Positions 6,086 through 14,386 of a DNA stretch of 17,612 nucleotides are shown here, in pieces. This DNA is from JAQVQN01 sp964428885 (GTDB taxonomy: Bacteria; Verrucomicrobiota; Kiritimatiellia; RFP12; UBA1067). The translations under genes and the position numbers were made by a program. The DNA lies in the NCBI GenBank assembly GCA_964428885.1, contig CAYRZP010000037.1, positions 1 to 17,612 of the forward strand, written 5' to 3'. Positions within the stretch are counted from its first letter, which is position 1. Every line of letters starts with the position of its first letter. A model generated the notes under the pieces. The model searched no databases. It worked only from the letters and a program-made list of their open reading frames with translations, and had not been told where the DNA came from.

Positions 6086-7609
6086 ATGAGGTTGCCGCTT
6101 CTGGCCATAATCTGCCTTCACGGGTTTTGTCTTTCGCTTGCCGCGGAATCGCCCGGCCAGGTCAAGTCCGCTGTGGAAAGGTTCGTTAGCTCCCGCGCGG
6201 CGGGCAGCGTGGACGAGTTCGCCGACGCGGCGCGGCAGGTGCGGGCTTTGGCGGAGGCCGGGCAGCCCTTCTTCCGGTTCCTGCTTGCGGTTTATTCCGA
6301 ACAGGAGCCTTTGTGCGAGTTGCCGGCAAAGACGCGCGCGCGCTATCTCTCGGAAGGGCGTCCGCTGCTTCTCCGGCACGCCGAGGAGGGCAACGCTCTG
6401 GCGCAGTACCTGCTCGGCGTCGACTGCCAGTCCTGTATGAATCGTCCCGCGGACGCGCGCGACTGGTTCGAACAGGCGGCCGGACAGGACCAGCCACTGG
6501 CGCTAAACAGTCTCGGGCTGCTCTACTATCACGGCGCGGGCGTGACGCAGGACTTCGCGCGGGCCAGCGTCTATTTCCGGCAGGCCGCGATGGCGGGCGA
6601 CAGCAACGGCGAATACAACCTGGCCACCATGTACGCGCAAGGCCACGGCGTGCCCCGGGATGACGACATGGCGCTGCACCTCTACACGCGCGCGGCCGGC
6701 AAGGGCCATTCCAACGCGATGAACAACCTCGGCTGGTTTTATCAGGAGGGGCGCGGCGTGGAAAGGGATCTGGAGAAAGCCTCGCGCTGGTACCGCTGCT
6801 CGGCGGAGAGGGGCAACCCCGACGGCCAGTTCAACTACGGGTTCATGCTTGCGCGCGGCATGGGGAGCGCGCGCGACATCCGCGCGGCCGGCCTCTGGTA
6901 CGCGCGGGCCGCGGGCCAAGGCCATACTGAGGCGCAGGTGCATATCGGGGTGCTTTACCGTGACGGGCTGGGGGTGCCGCAGGATGACGGCAAAGCGCTG
7001 CTATGGTTCGTGAAAGCGGTCGAGAAGAAACATCCGATGGCGCAGTTTTATGTGGGTCAGATGTATGAGCAGGGGCGCGGGGTGCCGCAAGACAACGAAC
7101 GCGCTTTCCGCTGGTACGACAAGGCGGCGGGGCAGGGCAATCCGCGCGCCTGGAACGCGCTGGGCCACATGTACTACCGCGGGCGGTTTGTGGACAAGGA
7201 TTACGACGCGGCCGAGCGCCAGTACCGGCGGGCGGCGGAAGCTGGCCTGGCCGAGGCGCAGAACAATCTGGGCATGCTGTATGTGCGCGGGGAGGGCGTG
7301 CCGCAGAACCACGGGCAGGCCGCGGCGTGGTTCGCCAAAGCCCTCGCCAAGGGCTTGCCCGACGCCGCCTACAACCTGGCGCTGCTGCACGAATACGGCA
7401 AAGGCGTGCAACCCAGCCATGTCCGCGCCGTCGAGCTGTGTAAGCAGGCGGCGCGGCAGGGTCATGTCGCCGCCACCGAATGGCTGGTTGGCAACGGCTA
7501 CACGGCATGGGCGGATGTGGAGGGCGGGGCCGCGGAAAACTCGACCGGTGGCCTGCGACCCGCGACTAGCGAGATAAATGCCCGGCAAGCACTGACCCCT
7601 GAACCCTGA
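6086..7609 (+). CDS. Secreted Sel1-repeat (SEL1-like tetratricopeptide) protein
   Basis: A 507-residue protein with an N-terminal signal peptide (hydrophobic to about residue 20, cleavage likely near LAA-ES). A degenerate helical pair lies at about 103-135. Nine Sel1-like repeats of about 36 residues follow from about 137 to 460, each with the pattern A-xx-LG-xx-Y-xx-G-x-GV-x-D-xx-A-xx-W-xx-AA-xx-G. Such arrays are solenoid protein-binding scaffolds, and the signal peptide places this one outside the cytoplasm. The partner cannot be told from sequence. The last ~25 residues are low-complexity and end in TPEP-stop, encoded by the CCTGAACCCTGA repeat, so the natural C-terminus may have been remodelled by that repeat. 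GAGG at about 6071-6074 is a plausible ribosome-binding site. Confidence 0.87.
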   Translation: MRLPLLAIICLHGFCLSLAAESPGQVKSAVERFVSSRAAGSVDEFADAARQVRALAEAGQPFFRFLLAVYSEQEPLCELPAKTRARYLSEGRPLLLRHAEEGNALAQYLLGVDCQSCMNRPADARDWFEQAAGQDQPLALNSLGLLYYHGAGVTQDFARASVYFRQAAMAGDSNGEYNLATMYAQGHGVPRDDDMALHLYTRAAGKGHSNAMNNLGWFYQEGRGVERDLEKASRWYRCSAERGNPDGQFNYGFMLARGMGSARDIRAAGLWYARAAGQGHTEAQVHIGVLYRDGLGVPQDDGKALLWFVKAVEKKHPMAQFYVGQMYEQGRGVPQDNERAFRWYDKAAGQGNPRAWNALGHMYYRGRFVDKDYDAAERQYRRAAEAGLAEAQNNLGMLYVRGEGVPQNHGQAAAWFAKALAKGLPDAAYNLALLHEYGKGVQPSHVRAVELCKQAARQGHVAATEWLVGNGYTAWADVEGGAAENSTGGLRPATSEINARQALTPEP

Positions 7610-7610
7610 C
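7591..7610 (+). repeat. CCTGAACCCTGAC repeat overlapping the Sel1 gene stop
   Basis: The tract ACTGACCCCTGAACCCTGAC contains the same 13-mer as the tract before rnfB. It supplies the Pro-Glu-Pro codons and TGA stop of the Sel1-repeat gene, exactly as it does for the S23-type gene at 1126. It ends 30 nt before the aguA ATG. Confidence 0.75.
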
Positions 7611-7640
7611 CACTCCTCCTGCCACCCAAAAAGAGAGTCC

Positions 7641-8675
7641 ATGAAAGAGATTATTAATATACGCTTTCCGGCTGAGTGGGAGACGCAGGGCGGTGTGCAG
7701 CTCACCTGGCCGCACGCGGACACTGACTGGCGCGGCATGCTCGATGAGGTGACGCCATGCTTCGCCGCTATCGCGCGCGAGATCGCGGCCCGCGAAAAGC
7801 TCCTGATCGTCTGCCCTGACGCCGGCGCGGCGCACGGACAGCTCGGCGGGGCGAACCTTGCCAACATCCGGTTTTGTGAGCTGCCCTCGAACGACACCTG
7901 GGCACGTGACCATGCCCCGCTCAGCGTCTTCGAAAACGGCGAGCCCGCGCTGTGCGATTTCGCTTTCAACGGCTGGGGCCTAAAATTCGCGGCCGACCGC
8001 GACAACCTGATCACGCGGCGTTTGTTTCGGGCGGGCATTTTCGAGCGCACGGTCCGTTACCGCAACCTGCTCGGCGAGGTGCTCGAAGGCGGCAGCGTCG
8101 AGTCCGACGGCCAGGGCACAATCCTGACCACCGAGGCCTGCCTGTTGTCGCCCAACCGCAACGGCTACGCGTCGCGGGACGAGGCGGAGGCGCTCTTGCG
8201 GCGGACGCTGGGCGCCCGGCGCGTGCTATGGCTGGGGCACGGCCATCTGGCCGGCGACGACACCGACAGCCACGTCGACACCTTGGCGCGTTTCTGCACG
8301 CCCAACATGATCGCGTACGTGTCCTGCGACGACCCCGGCGACGAGCATCACGCGGAATTGAAAAAGATGGAGGACGAGCTGCGCGCCATGCGCACGCTGG
8401 ACGGCAGGCCGTACGCGCTGGTGCCGCTGCCGATGGCCGAGCCGGCGTTAGAGGACGGCCGGCGCCTGCCCGCGACCTACGCGAACTTCCTGATCATCAA
8501 CGGCGCGGTGCTGATGCCGACATACGCTTCGCCGTGGGACGCGGTGGCGAGCGACCGTCTGCGGCAGGCGTTCCCCGGACGCGAGATCGTCGGGATCGAC
8601 TGCCGTCCGCTGATCAGGCAGCACGGCTCCCTGCACTGCGTGACCATGCAGTATCCCGAAGGTTTTTTGATGTGA
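7641..8675 (+). CDS. aguA: Agmatine deiminase (agmatine iminohydrolase)
   Basis: Hydrolyses agmatine to N-carbamoylputrescine and ammonia in the arginine-decarboxylase route to putrescine. The 344-residue length and the whole chain fit the agmatine deiminase / peptidylarginine-deiminase-like family. Visible motifs are GVQLTWPHADTDW near the N-terminus, DTWARDHAP, NGWGLKF, EGGSVESDG, HLAGDDTDSHVDTLARF and the C-terminal GSLHCVTMQ, whose C333 is the expected catalytic nucleophile. The ATG at 7641 is preceded by AAAGAGAG, a modest ribosome-binding site. The next gene encodes the following enzyme of the pathway, which strongly supports the call. Confidence 0.93.
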   Translation: MKEIINIRFPAEWETQGGVQLTWPHADTDWRGMLDEVTPCFAAIAREIAAREKLLIVCPDAGAAHGQLGGANLANIRFCELPSNDTWARDHAPLSVFENGEPALCDFAFNGWGLKFAADRDNLITRRLFRAGIFERTVRYRNLLGEVLEGGSVESDGQGTILTTEACLLSPNRNGYASRDEAEALLRRTLGARRVLWLGHGHLAGDDTDSHVDTLARFCTPNMIAYVSCDDPGDEHHAELKKMEDELRAMRTLDGRPYALVPLPMAEPALEDGRRLPATYANFLIINGAVLMPTYASPWDAVASDRLRQAFPGREIVGIDCRPLIRQHGSLHCVTMQYPEGFLM

Positions 8676-8682
8676 TAGGGCC

Positions 8683-8711
8683 GGTGCGAGGTAACGAAGT
8701 TTAATCGCACC
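8683..8711. repeat. GGTGCGA...TCGCACC inverted repeat between aguA and aguB
   Basis: Seven-base perfect arms (8683-8689 and 8705-8711) flank a 15-nt loop just after the aguA stop. No U-run follows. It could be a weak processing hairpin or a regulator site, and short inverted repeats of this size can also arise by chance. Confidence 0.35.
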
Positions 8712-8739
8712 ACCAACAACACATGACGGTTTGGCTTCT

Positions 8740-8768
8740 TTGACTGTCGCATAAGTGTTTGCTACGAT
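8740..8768 (+). promoter_or_regulatory. Candidate sigma70-type promoter for aguB
   Basis: TTGACT (8740-8745) and TACGAT (8763-8768) are separated by 17 nt, a near-consensus -35/-10 pair in an AT-richer stretch. The predicted start near 8775 would leave a leader of about 10 nt overlapping the AAAAGGTGAT ribosome-binding site. If used, aguB can be expressed independently of aguA. Confidence 0.4.
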
Positions 8769-8783
8769 ATTTGAAAAGGTGAT

Positions 8784-9638
8784 ATGAAAATCGGAATCGT
8801 ACAGAAGCGCTTCGACCCGGGAACGCGCGCCAACATCGAAGGTCTGAAAAAGATGATCCGCGGTTGCGCGCGGCAAGGGGCTGAGCTGGTCGTGCTGCCG
8901 GAGCTGCACAACAGCCTCTATTTCTGCCAGACTCAGGATCCCGCTGTGTTTGATCTGGCCGAGCCGGTGCCCGGGCCGAGCACGGAGGAGTACGGCGCGC
9001 TGGCCAGGGAGCTGGGCGTGGTGCTGGTGCTCTCGCTTTTCGAGCGGCGCATGGCCGGCCTGTACCACAACACTGCCGTGGTCATGGAAAAAGACGGCAC
9101 GATCGCCGGCCAGTACCGCAAGATGCACATACCTGACGACCCGGCGTATTACGAGAAGTTTTACTTCACTCCCGGCGATCTCGGGTTCAACCCTATACAG
9201 ACTTCGGTCGGCAAACTCGGCGTGCTGGTCTGCTGGGACCAGTGGTATCCCGAGGCCGCGCGCCTGATGGCGCTGGCCGGGGCGGACATGCTGATCTACC
9301 CCACGGCCATCGGCTGGGAGAGCAGCGAACCGCCGGACGAGCAGGCGCGGCAGCGCGAGGCGTGGGCGATCACGCAGCGGGCGCACGCCGTGGCCAACGG
9401 CCTGCCGGTGGTCAGCGTCAACCGCACGGGCCACGAGGCCGATCCCTCCGCCGTGACCGGCGGCATCACTTTCTGGGGCGGTAGCTTCGCGGCCGGGCCG
9501 CAGGGCGAGATTCTGGCGCAGGCCACGGCGGACAAAGACGAGGTTCTGACTGTCGAGATTGACATGGCGCGCGCGGAACAGGTGCGCCGCATGTGGCCGT
9601 TCTTCCGCGACCGCCGCATTGATGCCTTCGCCGGACTC
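8784..9638 (+). CDS. aguB: N-carbamoylputrescine amidase, C-terminus lost in scaffold gap
   Basis: Carbon-nitrogen hydrolase (nitrilase superfamily) that converts N-carbamoylputrescine to putrescine, CO2 and ammonia, directly after agmatine deiminase in the pathway. The nitrilase catalytic triad is visible as E40 (VVLPELH), K113 (YRKMHIPDD) and C150 (VLVCWDQWYPE). IYPTAIGWE (171-179), SVNRTG (211-216) and FWGGSFAAGPQGE (230-242) also match the AguB subfamily. A strong ribosome-binding site AAAAGGTG lies just before the ATG at 8784. The frame is open for 285 residues and runs into the 100-N gap at 9639. Family length suggests only about 5-12 residues are missing. Confidence 0.93.
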
Positions 9639-9738
9639 NNNNNNNNNNNNNNNNNNNNNNNNNNNNNNNNNNNNNNNNNNNNNNNNNNNNNNNNNNNNNN
9701 NNNNNNNNNNNNNNNNNNNNNNNNNNNNNNNNNNNNNN
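9639..9738. other. Scaffold gap (100 N) between convergent aguB and SEDS genes
   Basis: Exactly 100 N, a standard placeholder, so the true length is unknown. It hides the end of aguB and the convergent junction. GCCTGTCCG on its right flank (9741-9749) matches the arm of the perfect palindrome at 581-614, so a copy of that palindrome may have broken the assembly here. Confidence 0.95.
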
Positions 9739-9750
9739 CGGCCTGTCCGC

Positions 9751-11037
9751 CTATTTGCGGTCGGAGAGCCCCGTCATCAGTCCGGCGATCAGCATTGAAG
9801 TTATCAGGCTGCTGCCGCCGTGACTGATGAACGGCAGCGTGATGCCGGTCATGGGCAGAGCCTTGGCCACGCCCGCCACGTTGATGAGCGTCTGCACCGC
9901 CAGCGATCCGGTCAGACCCACGCACAGCAGCCGCTCGAACGGTGTGCGCGTCGCGCCGGCGGCGCGGAAGCCGCGTGAAAAGAGGATGGCGTAGACTATC
10001 AGCAGCACGGCGCAGCCGAAAAGCCCGAGTTCCTCGGCCATTGCCGCGTAAATGAAATCCGAGGTCACGATCGGAACCGCCTGCGGTACGCCGGACCCCA
10101 GGCCGGTGCCCCAGGCCCCGCCGGAGTACATGGCGCAAAGCGCCTGCAAGGTCTGCCAGCCCTTGCCCGTGGGATCGGCGAAAGGATTGAGCCACACGTC
10201 AAAACGGTTGCGGACATTCGAAGAGATGACGCGCATGCCGAATCCGGCCGCGGTCACGGCGGTGAGCCCCAAGGCCAGGTAGCCGGTCCCTTGCGAGATA
10301 GCGAAAAGCATGATGATCAGTGTCGCGTTCATCAGCATCATCATGCCCAGGTCTTTCAGCAGGAAGACAAACAGCATGGGCAGCGCCCAAAGGAAGATCA
10401 GCCCCAGCAGCGAATCGAGCGCGGGCACGGGGATGCCGATCTGGGTTTCCGAGAAGTCTTTCTGCCGCCGGCTGAGGTAAGCGGCGAGGAAGATGACCAG
10501 CAAGGGCTTGATGATCTCCGAGGGGTTCATGTTGCCGGGCATGTAGACCCCGCCGCGGAAGCGGCGTCCCAGCAGCAGCATCACGGCGAAGACCCCGGCC
10601 GCCGCCAGATATGCCAGCCATCCCGCGCCCGCCAGCCAGCGGCCGCGGCCCTTGCCTGTCAAGTTCACCCCGACGAAAAAGGCGGCCAGCCCCAGCGGGA
10701 AAGGCAGCAGGGCCCATGGCCGCGCCATGCCTTGAGCGAAACTGCCCATGCGGAACTGGACCACCAGGCCCATGCCGCAGAGCAGGAAGACCGCGCCCGG
10801 CAGCCCCGCGTCCCCGTTCCAGCCGGTCAATTTCAGCCAGCCCAAGAGCAGCGGCACGCCGGCCAAATAGACGCCGATCGGGATCAACTGTTCCCACGGC
10901 AATGCGGGCGCGTTGCTGAGCTTGACCCCGAGGATTGAGAAGCAGGCAAACAGCACCGCCAGGGCGGACAGCAGGAAAAGGCCTGTGGCCGCAGCGACCG
11001 GCGAAACCGCTTTGTTCTTTTTACTCGATCCAGCCAT
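9751..11037 (-). CDS. SEDS-family peptidoglycan glycosyltransferase (FtsW/RodA/SpoVE)
   Basis: Polytopic membrane protein of 428 residues that polymerises lipid II into glycan strands with a class B PBP partner. SEDS motifs visible are NPSEIIKP (171-178), RFDVWLNPFADP (278-289), GWQTLQALCAMYSGGAWGTGLG (293-314), SDFIYAAMAEELG (326-338) and the C-terminal NVAGVAKALPMTGITLPFISHGGSS (386-410). D327 aligns with the aspartate essential in RodA and FtsW. The long N-terminal membrane section before the core resembles the RodA proteins paired with PbpA. The start is 17 nt after the transpeptidase stop, and its GAGGAAAG ribosome-binding site overlaps that stop, suggesting translational coupling. RodA-like elongation is favoured over FtsW by the partner's type, but not proven. 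Confidence 0.92.
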   Translation of the reverse strand: MAGSSKKNKAVSPVAAATGLFLLSALAVLFACFSILGVKLSNAPALPWEQLIPIGVYLAGVPLLLGWLKLTGWNGDAGLPGAVFLLCGMGLVVQFRMGSFAQGMARPWALLPFPLGLAAFFVGVNLTGKGRGRWLAGAGWLAYLAAAGVFAVMLLLGRRFRGGVYMPGNMNPSEIIKPLLVIFLAAYLSRRQKDFSETQIGIPVPALDSLLGLIFLWALPMLFVFLLKDLGMMMLMNATLIIMLFAISQGTGYLALGLTAVTAAGFGMRVISSNVRNRFDVWLNPFADPTGKGWQTLQALCAMYSGGAWGTGLGSGVPQAVPIVTSDFIYAAMAEELGLFGCAVLLIVYAILFSRGFRAAGATRTPFERLLCVGLTGSLAVQTLINVAGVAKALPMTGITLPFISHGGSSLITSMLIAGLMTGLSDRK

Positions 11038-11054
11038 TAGTAGTTATGCTTTCC

Positions 11055-12611
11055 TCATCGCTGTCTGACATACCCCAGGCGGTCGGCCTCTTCCAGCAGA
11101 GCGCGGGCGACCGGCAGCGCCGCGCGCGCGCCGAACCCGCCGTGTTCGATCAAAACGGTAACGACCAGGCGCGGCTGCTTGCGCGGGGCGAAACAGGAGA
11201 ACCAGGCGTGATCCTCGCCGTCTGCCGTCTGCGCGGTGCCGGTCTTGCCGCAGACCTCAAGGCCGGCCACATCGGCGCCGCGTCCGGTGCCGTCCGTCAC
11301 GGTCTCGCGCAACATGGCCTTCAGCCGTTCTGCGGTACTCGATGAAAACAATTGCGCCGTTTCCTCGGCCTTTTCATCGCGCAAGAGGCGCGGCCGCATC
11401 ATGCGGCCCTCGGACGCCGCCGCCGCCGTGAAGCAGGCCACGTGCAGCGGCGTGACCAGCATCGCGCCTTGCCCGATCGCCAGTTGCGCCAGTTCAGGGG
11501 CCTTGCGGACGTCGGGGACATTTCCGCTAGCTCCCTGCAATTCGGCGTGCGCGTTTTTCAGGTAGGTCAGCGATGAGTTCAAGCGCGCCCTTTCCATCAT
11601 GGCCTTAAAAGCCTCCACTCCGCAGGCGACACCCAATTGCGCGAAATAGACGTTTGACGAGTGGACCATGGCGGATTTCATGTCCATCCGGCCCCAGCCC
11701 TGCCAAGCCGCGCCCTGGCGCGCGTAAGCGTAATACTCGCTGTCGCGGATCGGCGGGGTGTTGGGTCCGGCGATATAGCCCTGCGCCGGACACTGGAACA
11801 CCGGCGAAAGCCCTTTTTCCAAGGCCGCCGCCGCCGACAGGATCTTCAAGACCGATCCCGGCGCGTAGCGTCCTTGCGTCACGCGGTTCAATGCCGGCGA
11901 GTTGACATCGTCCCTCAGCGCGGCTTCAGGGTCATGCGGGTTGAATCCAGGCGAGCTGACCATCGCCAGCAACGCGCCGTCGTGCGGGCGCATGATCACC
12001 ACAGCGCCTTTGCGCCCGGCCATAAGATCGTAAGCCTTGAGCTGCAGGCGCGTGTCCAGCGTGAGCGTGACCTCCGCGCCCTCTTCCGCGCGCTGCGCGA
12101 ACAGCGCCCGGCCGGGGCTGAGGTCCCCGCCTTCCGCCGTGTATCCGCTCAGGACCGGGTCGCAGACCCGTTCGACCCCGGTGATGCCGAAGCGCGGGTG
12201 GTAATAGCCCAAAGGGTGGGCGGCCGCCGCGCCCAGCGGATAACGCCGCCCCCAAACGTCGCCCAGCACCGGCGCGGTGAGCACCATGCCCCGGCAGTCC
12301 AGCAAAGGCCCGCGCGCCACTTGCAAATCTGCCGCGTTGGGGCGTCGGTTGTAGCGGCGCATGAACTTGACGAACTCAGGCTTGGTGAAACCGGCCAGTT
12401 GCCAAGTCGCTTGATACGCCAGCACGAGCGCGAACAAGACCGTGAAAAGCAAGCGCAGCATGCCGAAATTCGTTTTTCCCGGCTTGCCGGAGGACGCGCA
12501 CAAAATCGCCAGAGCCGCGATGGCCAGGAACACCAGAAAGCACACCTTCACGGCCCGCAGCACATCAGGGCCGTACGGGCTGTTCAAAAGCCGCATGATG
12601 TGTTCAAGCAT
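11055..12611 (-). CDS. Class B penicillin-binding protein (transpeptidase), SEDS partner
   Basis: Cross-links peptidoglycan stem peptides at the outer face of the membrane. The 518-residue chain has the three transpeptidase motifs: SVLK with catalytic S253 and K256, SSN at 318-320, and KTGT at 456-459. The RGPLLDCRGMVL segment (100-111) and RRYPLGAAAAHPLGY (122-136) resemble PbpA-type proteins that pair with RodA. Unusually, two hydrophobic segments precede the catalytic part (about 19-40 and 51-70) rather than one. The ATG at 12611 has no Shine-Dalgarno sequence; the leader is the C-rich CGAACCCTGACCCCTCC repeat, and M6 is an alternative start. It lies directly upstream of its SEDS partner. 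Confidence 0.9.
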   Translation of the reverse strand: MLEHIMRLLNSPYGPDVLRAVKVCFLVFLAIAALAILCASSGKPGKTNFGMLRLLFTVLFALVLAYQATWQLAGFTKPEFVKFMRRYNRRPNAADLQVARGPLLDCRGMVLTAPVLGDVWGRRYPLGAAAAHPLGYYHPRFGITGVERVCDPVLSGYTAEGGDLSPGRALFAQRAEEGAEVTLTLDTRLQLKAYDLMAGRKGAVVIMRPHDGALLAMVSSPGFNPHDPEAALRDDVNSPALNRVTQGRYAPGSVLKILSAAAALEKGLSPVFQCPAQGYIAGPNTPPIRDSEYYAYARQGAAWQGWGRMDMKSAMVHSSNVYFAQLGVACGVEAFKAMMERARLNSSLTYLKNAHAELQGASGNVPDVRKAPELAQLAIGQGAMLVTPLHVACFTAAAASEGRMMRPRLLRDEKAEETAQLFSSSTAERLKAMLRETVTDGTGRGADVAGLEVCGKTGTAQTADGEDHAWFSCFAPRKQPRLVVTVLIEHGGFGARAALPVARALLEEADRLGYVRQR

Positions 12612-12618
12612 GTTAGGA

Positions 12619-12700
12619 GGGGTCAGGGTTCGGGGTTCATGGGTCAGGGACTCAGGACGCAGGACTCAGGCCCCAAGCAGCGGGATCCGGAACCCGGTGG
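12619..12700 (-). repeat. CCTGAACCC-type and GGACTCAGG repeats between htpG and the PBP gene
   Basis: Read on the - strand, the PBP leader is CCGAACCCTGACCCC ending 7 nt before the ATG, a variant of the repeat before rnfB and aguA. Next to it on the + strand, GGACTCAGG occurs at 12648-12656 and 12662-12670, and again at 14350-14358 between htpG and the peptidase gene. GATCCGGAACCCGG follows to about 12697. The 94-bp gap between the two genes is almost wholly repeat. Confidence 0.65.
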
Positions 12701-12705
12701 AGGCA

Positions 12706-14299
12706 TCAGGAATCCGGTTGCGCGCCAGCCATCAGGTCGGCAATCAGTTGGGTGAANNNNNNNNNNNNNNNNNNNNNNNNNNNNNNNNNNNNNNNNNNNN
12801 NNNNNNNNNNNNNNNNNNNNNNNNNNNNNNNNNNNNNNNNNNNNNNNNNNNNNNNNGCCTTTGTCCACGGCCACCATTTTCTTCCCGTCGTACTCGCGCA
12901 GGTTGTCCACGATCCATTGGTCGATCGCGTCGGTGAAGAAAAGCACATCGTGGCCGTGTTCCGTCAGTGCCTCGATGTGCGGCGAATGTCGCGCGGCCTC
13001 GAGGCTGTCCGCCAGCAGATAGTAGATCTCTTTCTGCGTCTCCGGCATGGACTCCGCGTATTGCTTTAGCGAGATCATCGCGCCGTCGTTCTGTTTGGCG
13101 GAATGGAACAGCAGCAGGGGCTTGATCTTGTCAGTGTTCTCCCAGTCGAAATGGATGCCTTCTTTCAGGATGCGGCCGAAGGCGGCATAGAAAGTCTTGT
13201 AATCCTCGGCGGCGTCCTTCATCATCTCGGCCAGCGTGGCTAAAATCTTGCCGGTGATGTTGCTCTTGATCTTGCGGATCACCGCGTCGTCCTGAAGCGT
13301 CTCGCGCGATACGTTCAAGGGCAGGTCGCTGGACTCGACGACGCCCTTGATGAAACGCAGATATTCAGGCAACAGCATGTCAAGGTCGGATCCTATGAAG
13401 ACGTTGCGCACGTAGAGGCTCAGGCCGTGTTTCTTGTTCGGCATCAGCAGGTCGAACCCGGCGCTCTTGGGCAGGAATAGCAGAGCCTTGAACTCGATCG
13501 CGCCCTCGACCGACATGTGGATGGTCTTGAGTGGCGCGTTATGGTCGTGCGTCAGGTGGGTGTAGAACTCGTTGGCCTCCTCTTCCTTTACATCGCTCTT
13601 GGCCCGTTTCCACAAGGCCTTCATGGTGTTCAGCGGCTCCGCGTCTGCTTTAGGCGTCTCGCCCTTGTCGCCGAAGCGGATAGGGTAGGCGATGAAGTTG
13701 GAGTATTTTTTGACCAGCTCGCGTATGCGCCACTCGTTCAGATACTCGTCCATGCCTTCGCGCATTTTGAGAACGATGGTCGTGCCGGGCTTGTCGCGCG
13801 CCGCATCCTCAAGCGAGTAGGTGCCGTCCCCGACCGAGATCCACTTGACCGCCTTCTGACCCTCGCCGCGCTTGAGGGTGATGACCGTGACCTGCTCGGC
13901 GACCATGAAGGCCGCGTAAAAGCCCACGCCGAACTGCCCGATCAGCTCGGGGACATCAACCGCCTTGCGTTCTTTAAGCGCCTGCGCGAAGGCTTTGGTG
14001 CCCGAACTGGCGATCACGCCCAAGTTTTTGTCGAGTTCCTCCTCGCTCATGCCGATGCCGTTGTCCGCGATCACCAGAGTCTTGTCTTGCGGGTCGGCGA
14101 TGATGTCGATCCTCCACGCCGGAGCGTCGGCGACAATCGCTTTGTCGGTCAGGCCCAGATATTGGGCGCGGTCGATCGCGTCCGAGGCGTTCGAGATCAG
14201 CTCGCGCAGGAAGATCTCTTTTTTTGAATACAGCGAATGGATCACCAGGTCCAGCACCTGCTGGATCTCGGCCTTAAACACATGCGTCTTCTTGCTCAT
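12706..14299 (-). CDS. htpG: Molecular chaperone HtpG (Hsp90 family), interrupted by a scaffold gap
   Basis: Cytosolic ATP-dependent chaperone. The N-terminal GHKL ATPase domain shows E33 and N37 in FLRELISNASDAID, then DNGIGMSEEEL, LGVIASSGTKAF and GQFGVGFYAAFM. The middle domain has IKGVVESSDLPLNVSRETLQ. The frame is open for 481 residues to the gap at 12856. After the gap, the correct ending is FTQLIADLMAGAQPDS-stop at 12756-12706, a good HtpG C-terminus. It is out of frame with the first part only because the gap was filled with a nominal 100 N. HtpG is usually about 610-640 residues, so about 110-145 residues are hidden. A strong AAGGAG ribosome-binding site lies about 12 nt before the ATG at 14299. 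Confidence 0.95.
12757..12856. other. Scaffold gap (100 N) inside htpG
   Basis: Exactly 100 N. Both flanks end on htpG codon boundaries (12857 and 12756), so if htpG is intact the real gap must be a multiple of three. From HtpG family length it is roughly 330-440 bp. Confidence 0.95.
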
Positions 14300-14349
14300 A
14301 CTTGTGAACTGCTCCTTTGGAATGTTGGACTTTTAGAATTGTTGACTTA

Positions 14350-14372
14350 GGACTCAGGACCCAAGACCCAAG
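14350..14372 (+). repeat. GGACTCAGGACCCAAG repeat upstream of htpG
   Basis: GGACTCAGGACCCAAGACCCAAG lies in the 87-bp region between the peptidase and htpG genes. It shares GGACTCAGG with the two copies at 12648-12670 and contains two direct ACCCAAG units. The rest of the region is AT-rich. No clear promoter was identified. Confidence 0.55.
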
Positions 14373-14386
14373 CTGTTTTTTAAAAC

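Noticed and set aside
6100..6132. Lipobox in the Sel1-repeat protein
   Set aside because: Cysteines at residues 10 and 15 are not preceded by a proper lipobox, so an ordinary signal peptide is the better reading.
12644..12756. HtpG C-terminus continuing in the frame through the N run
   Set aside because: The translated tail is repeat sequence without HtpG similarity; the other frame gives a genuine HtpG ending.
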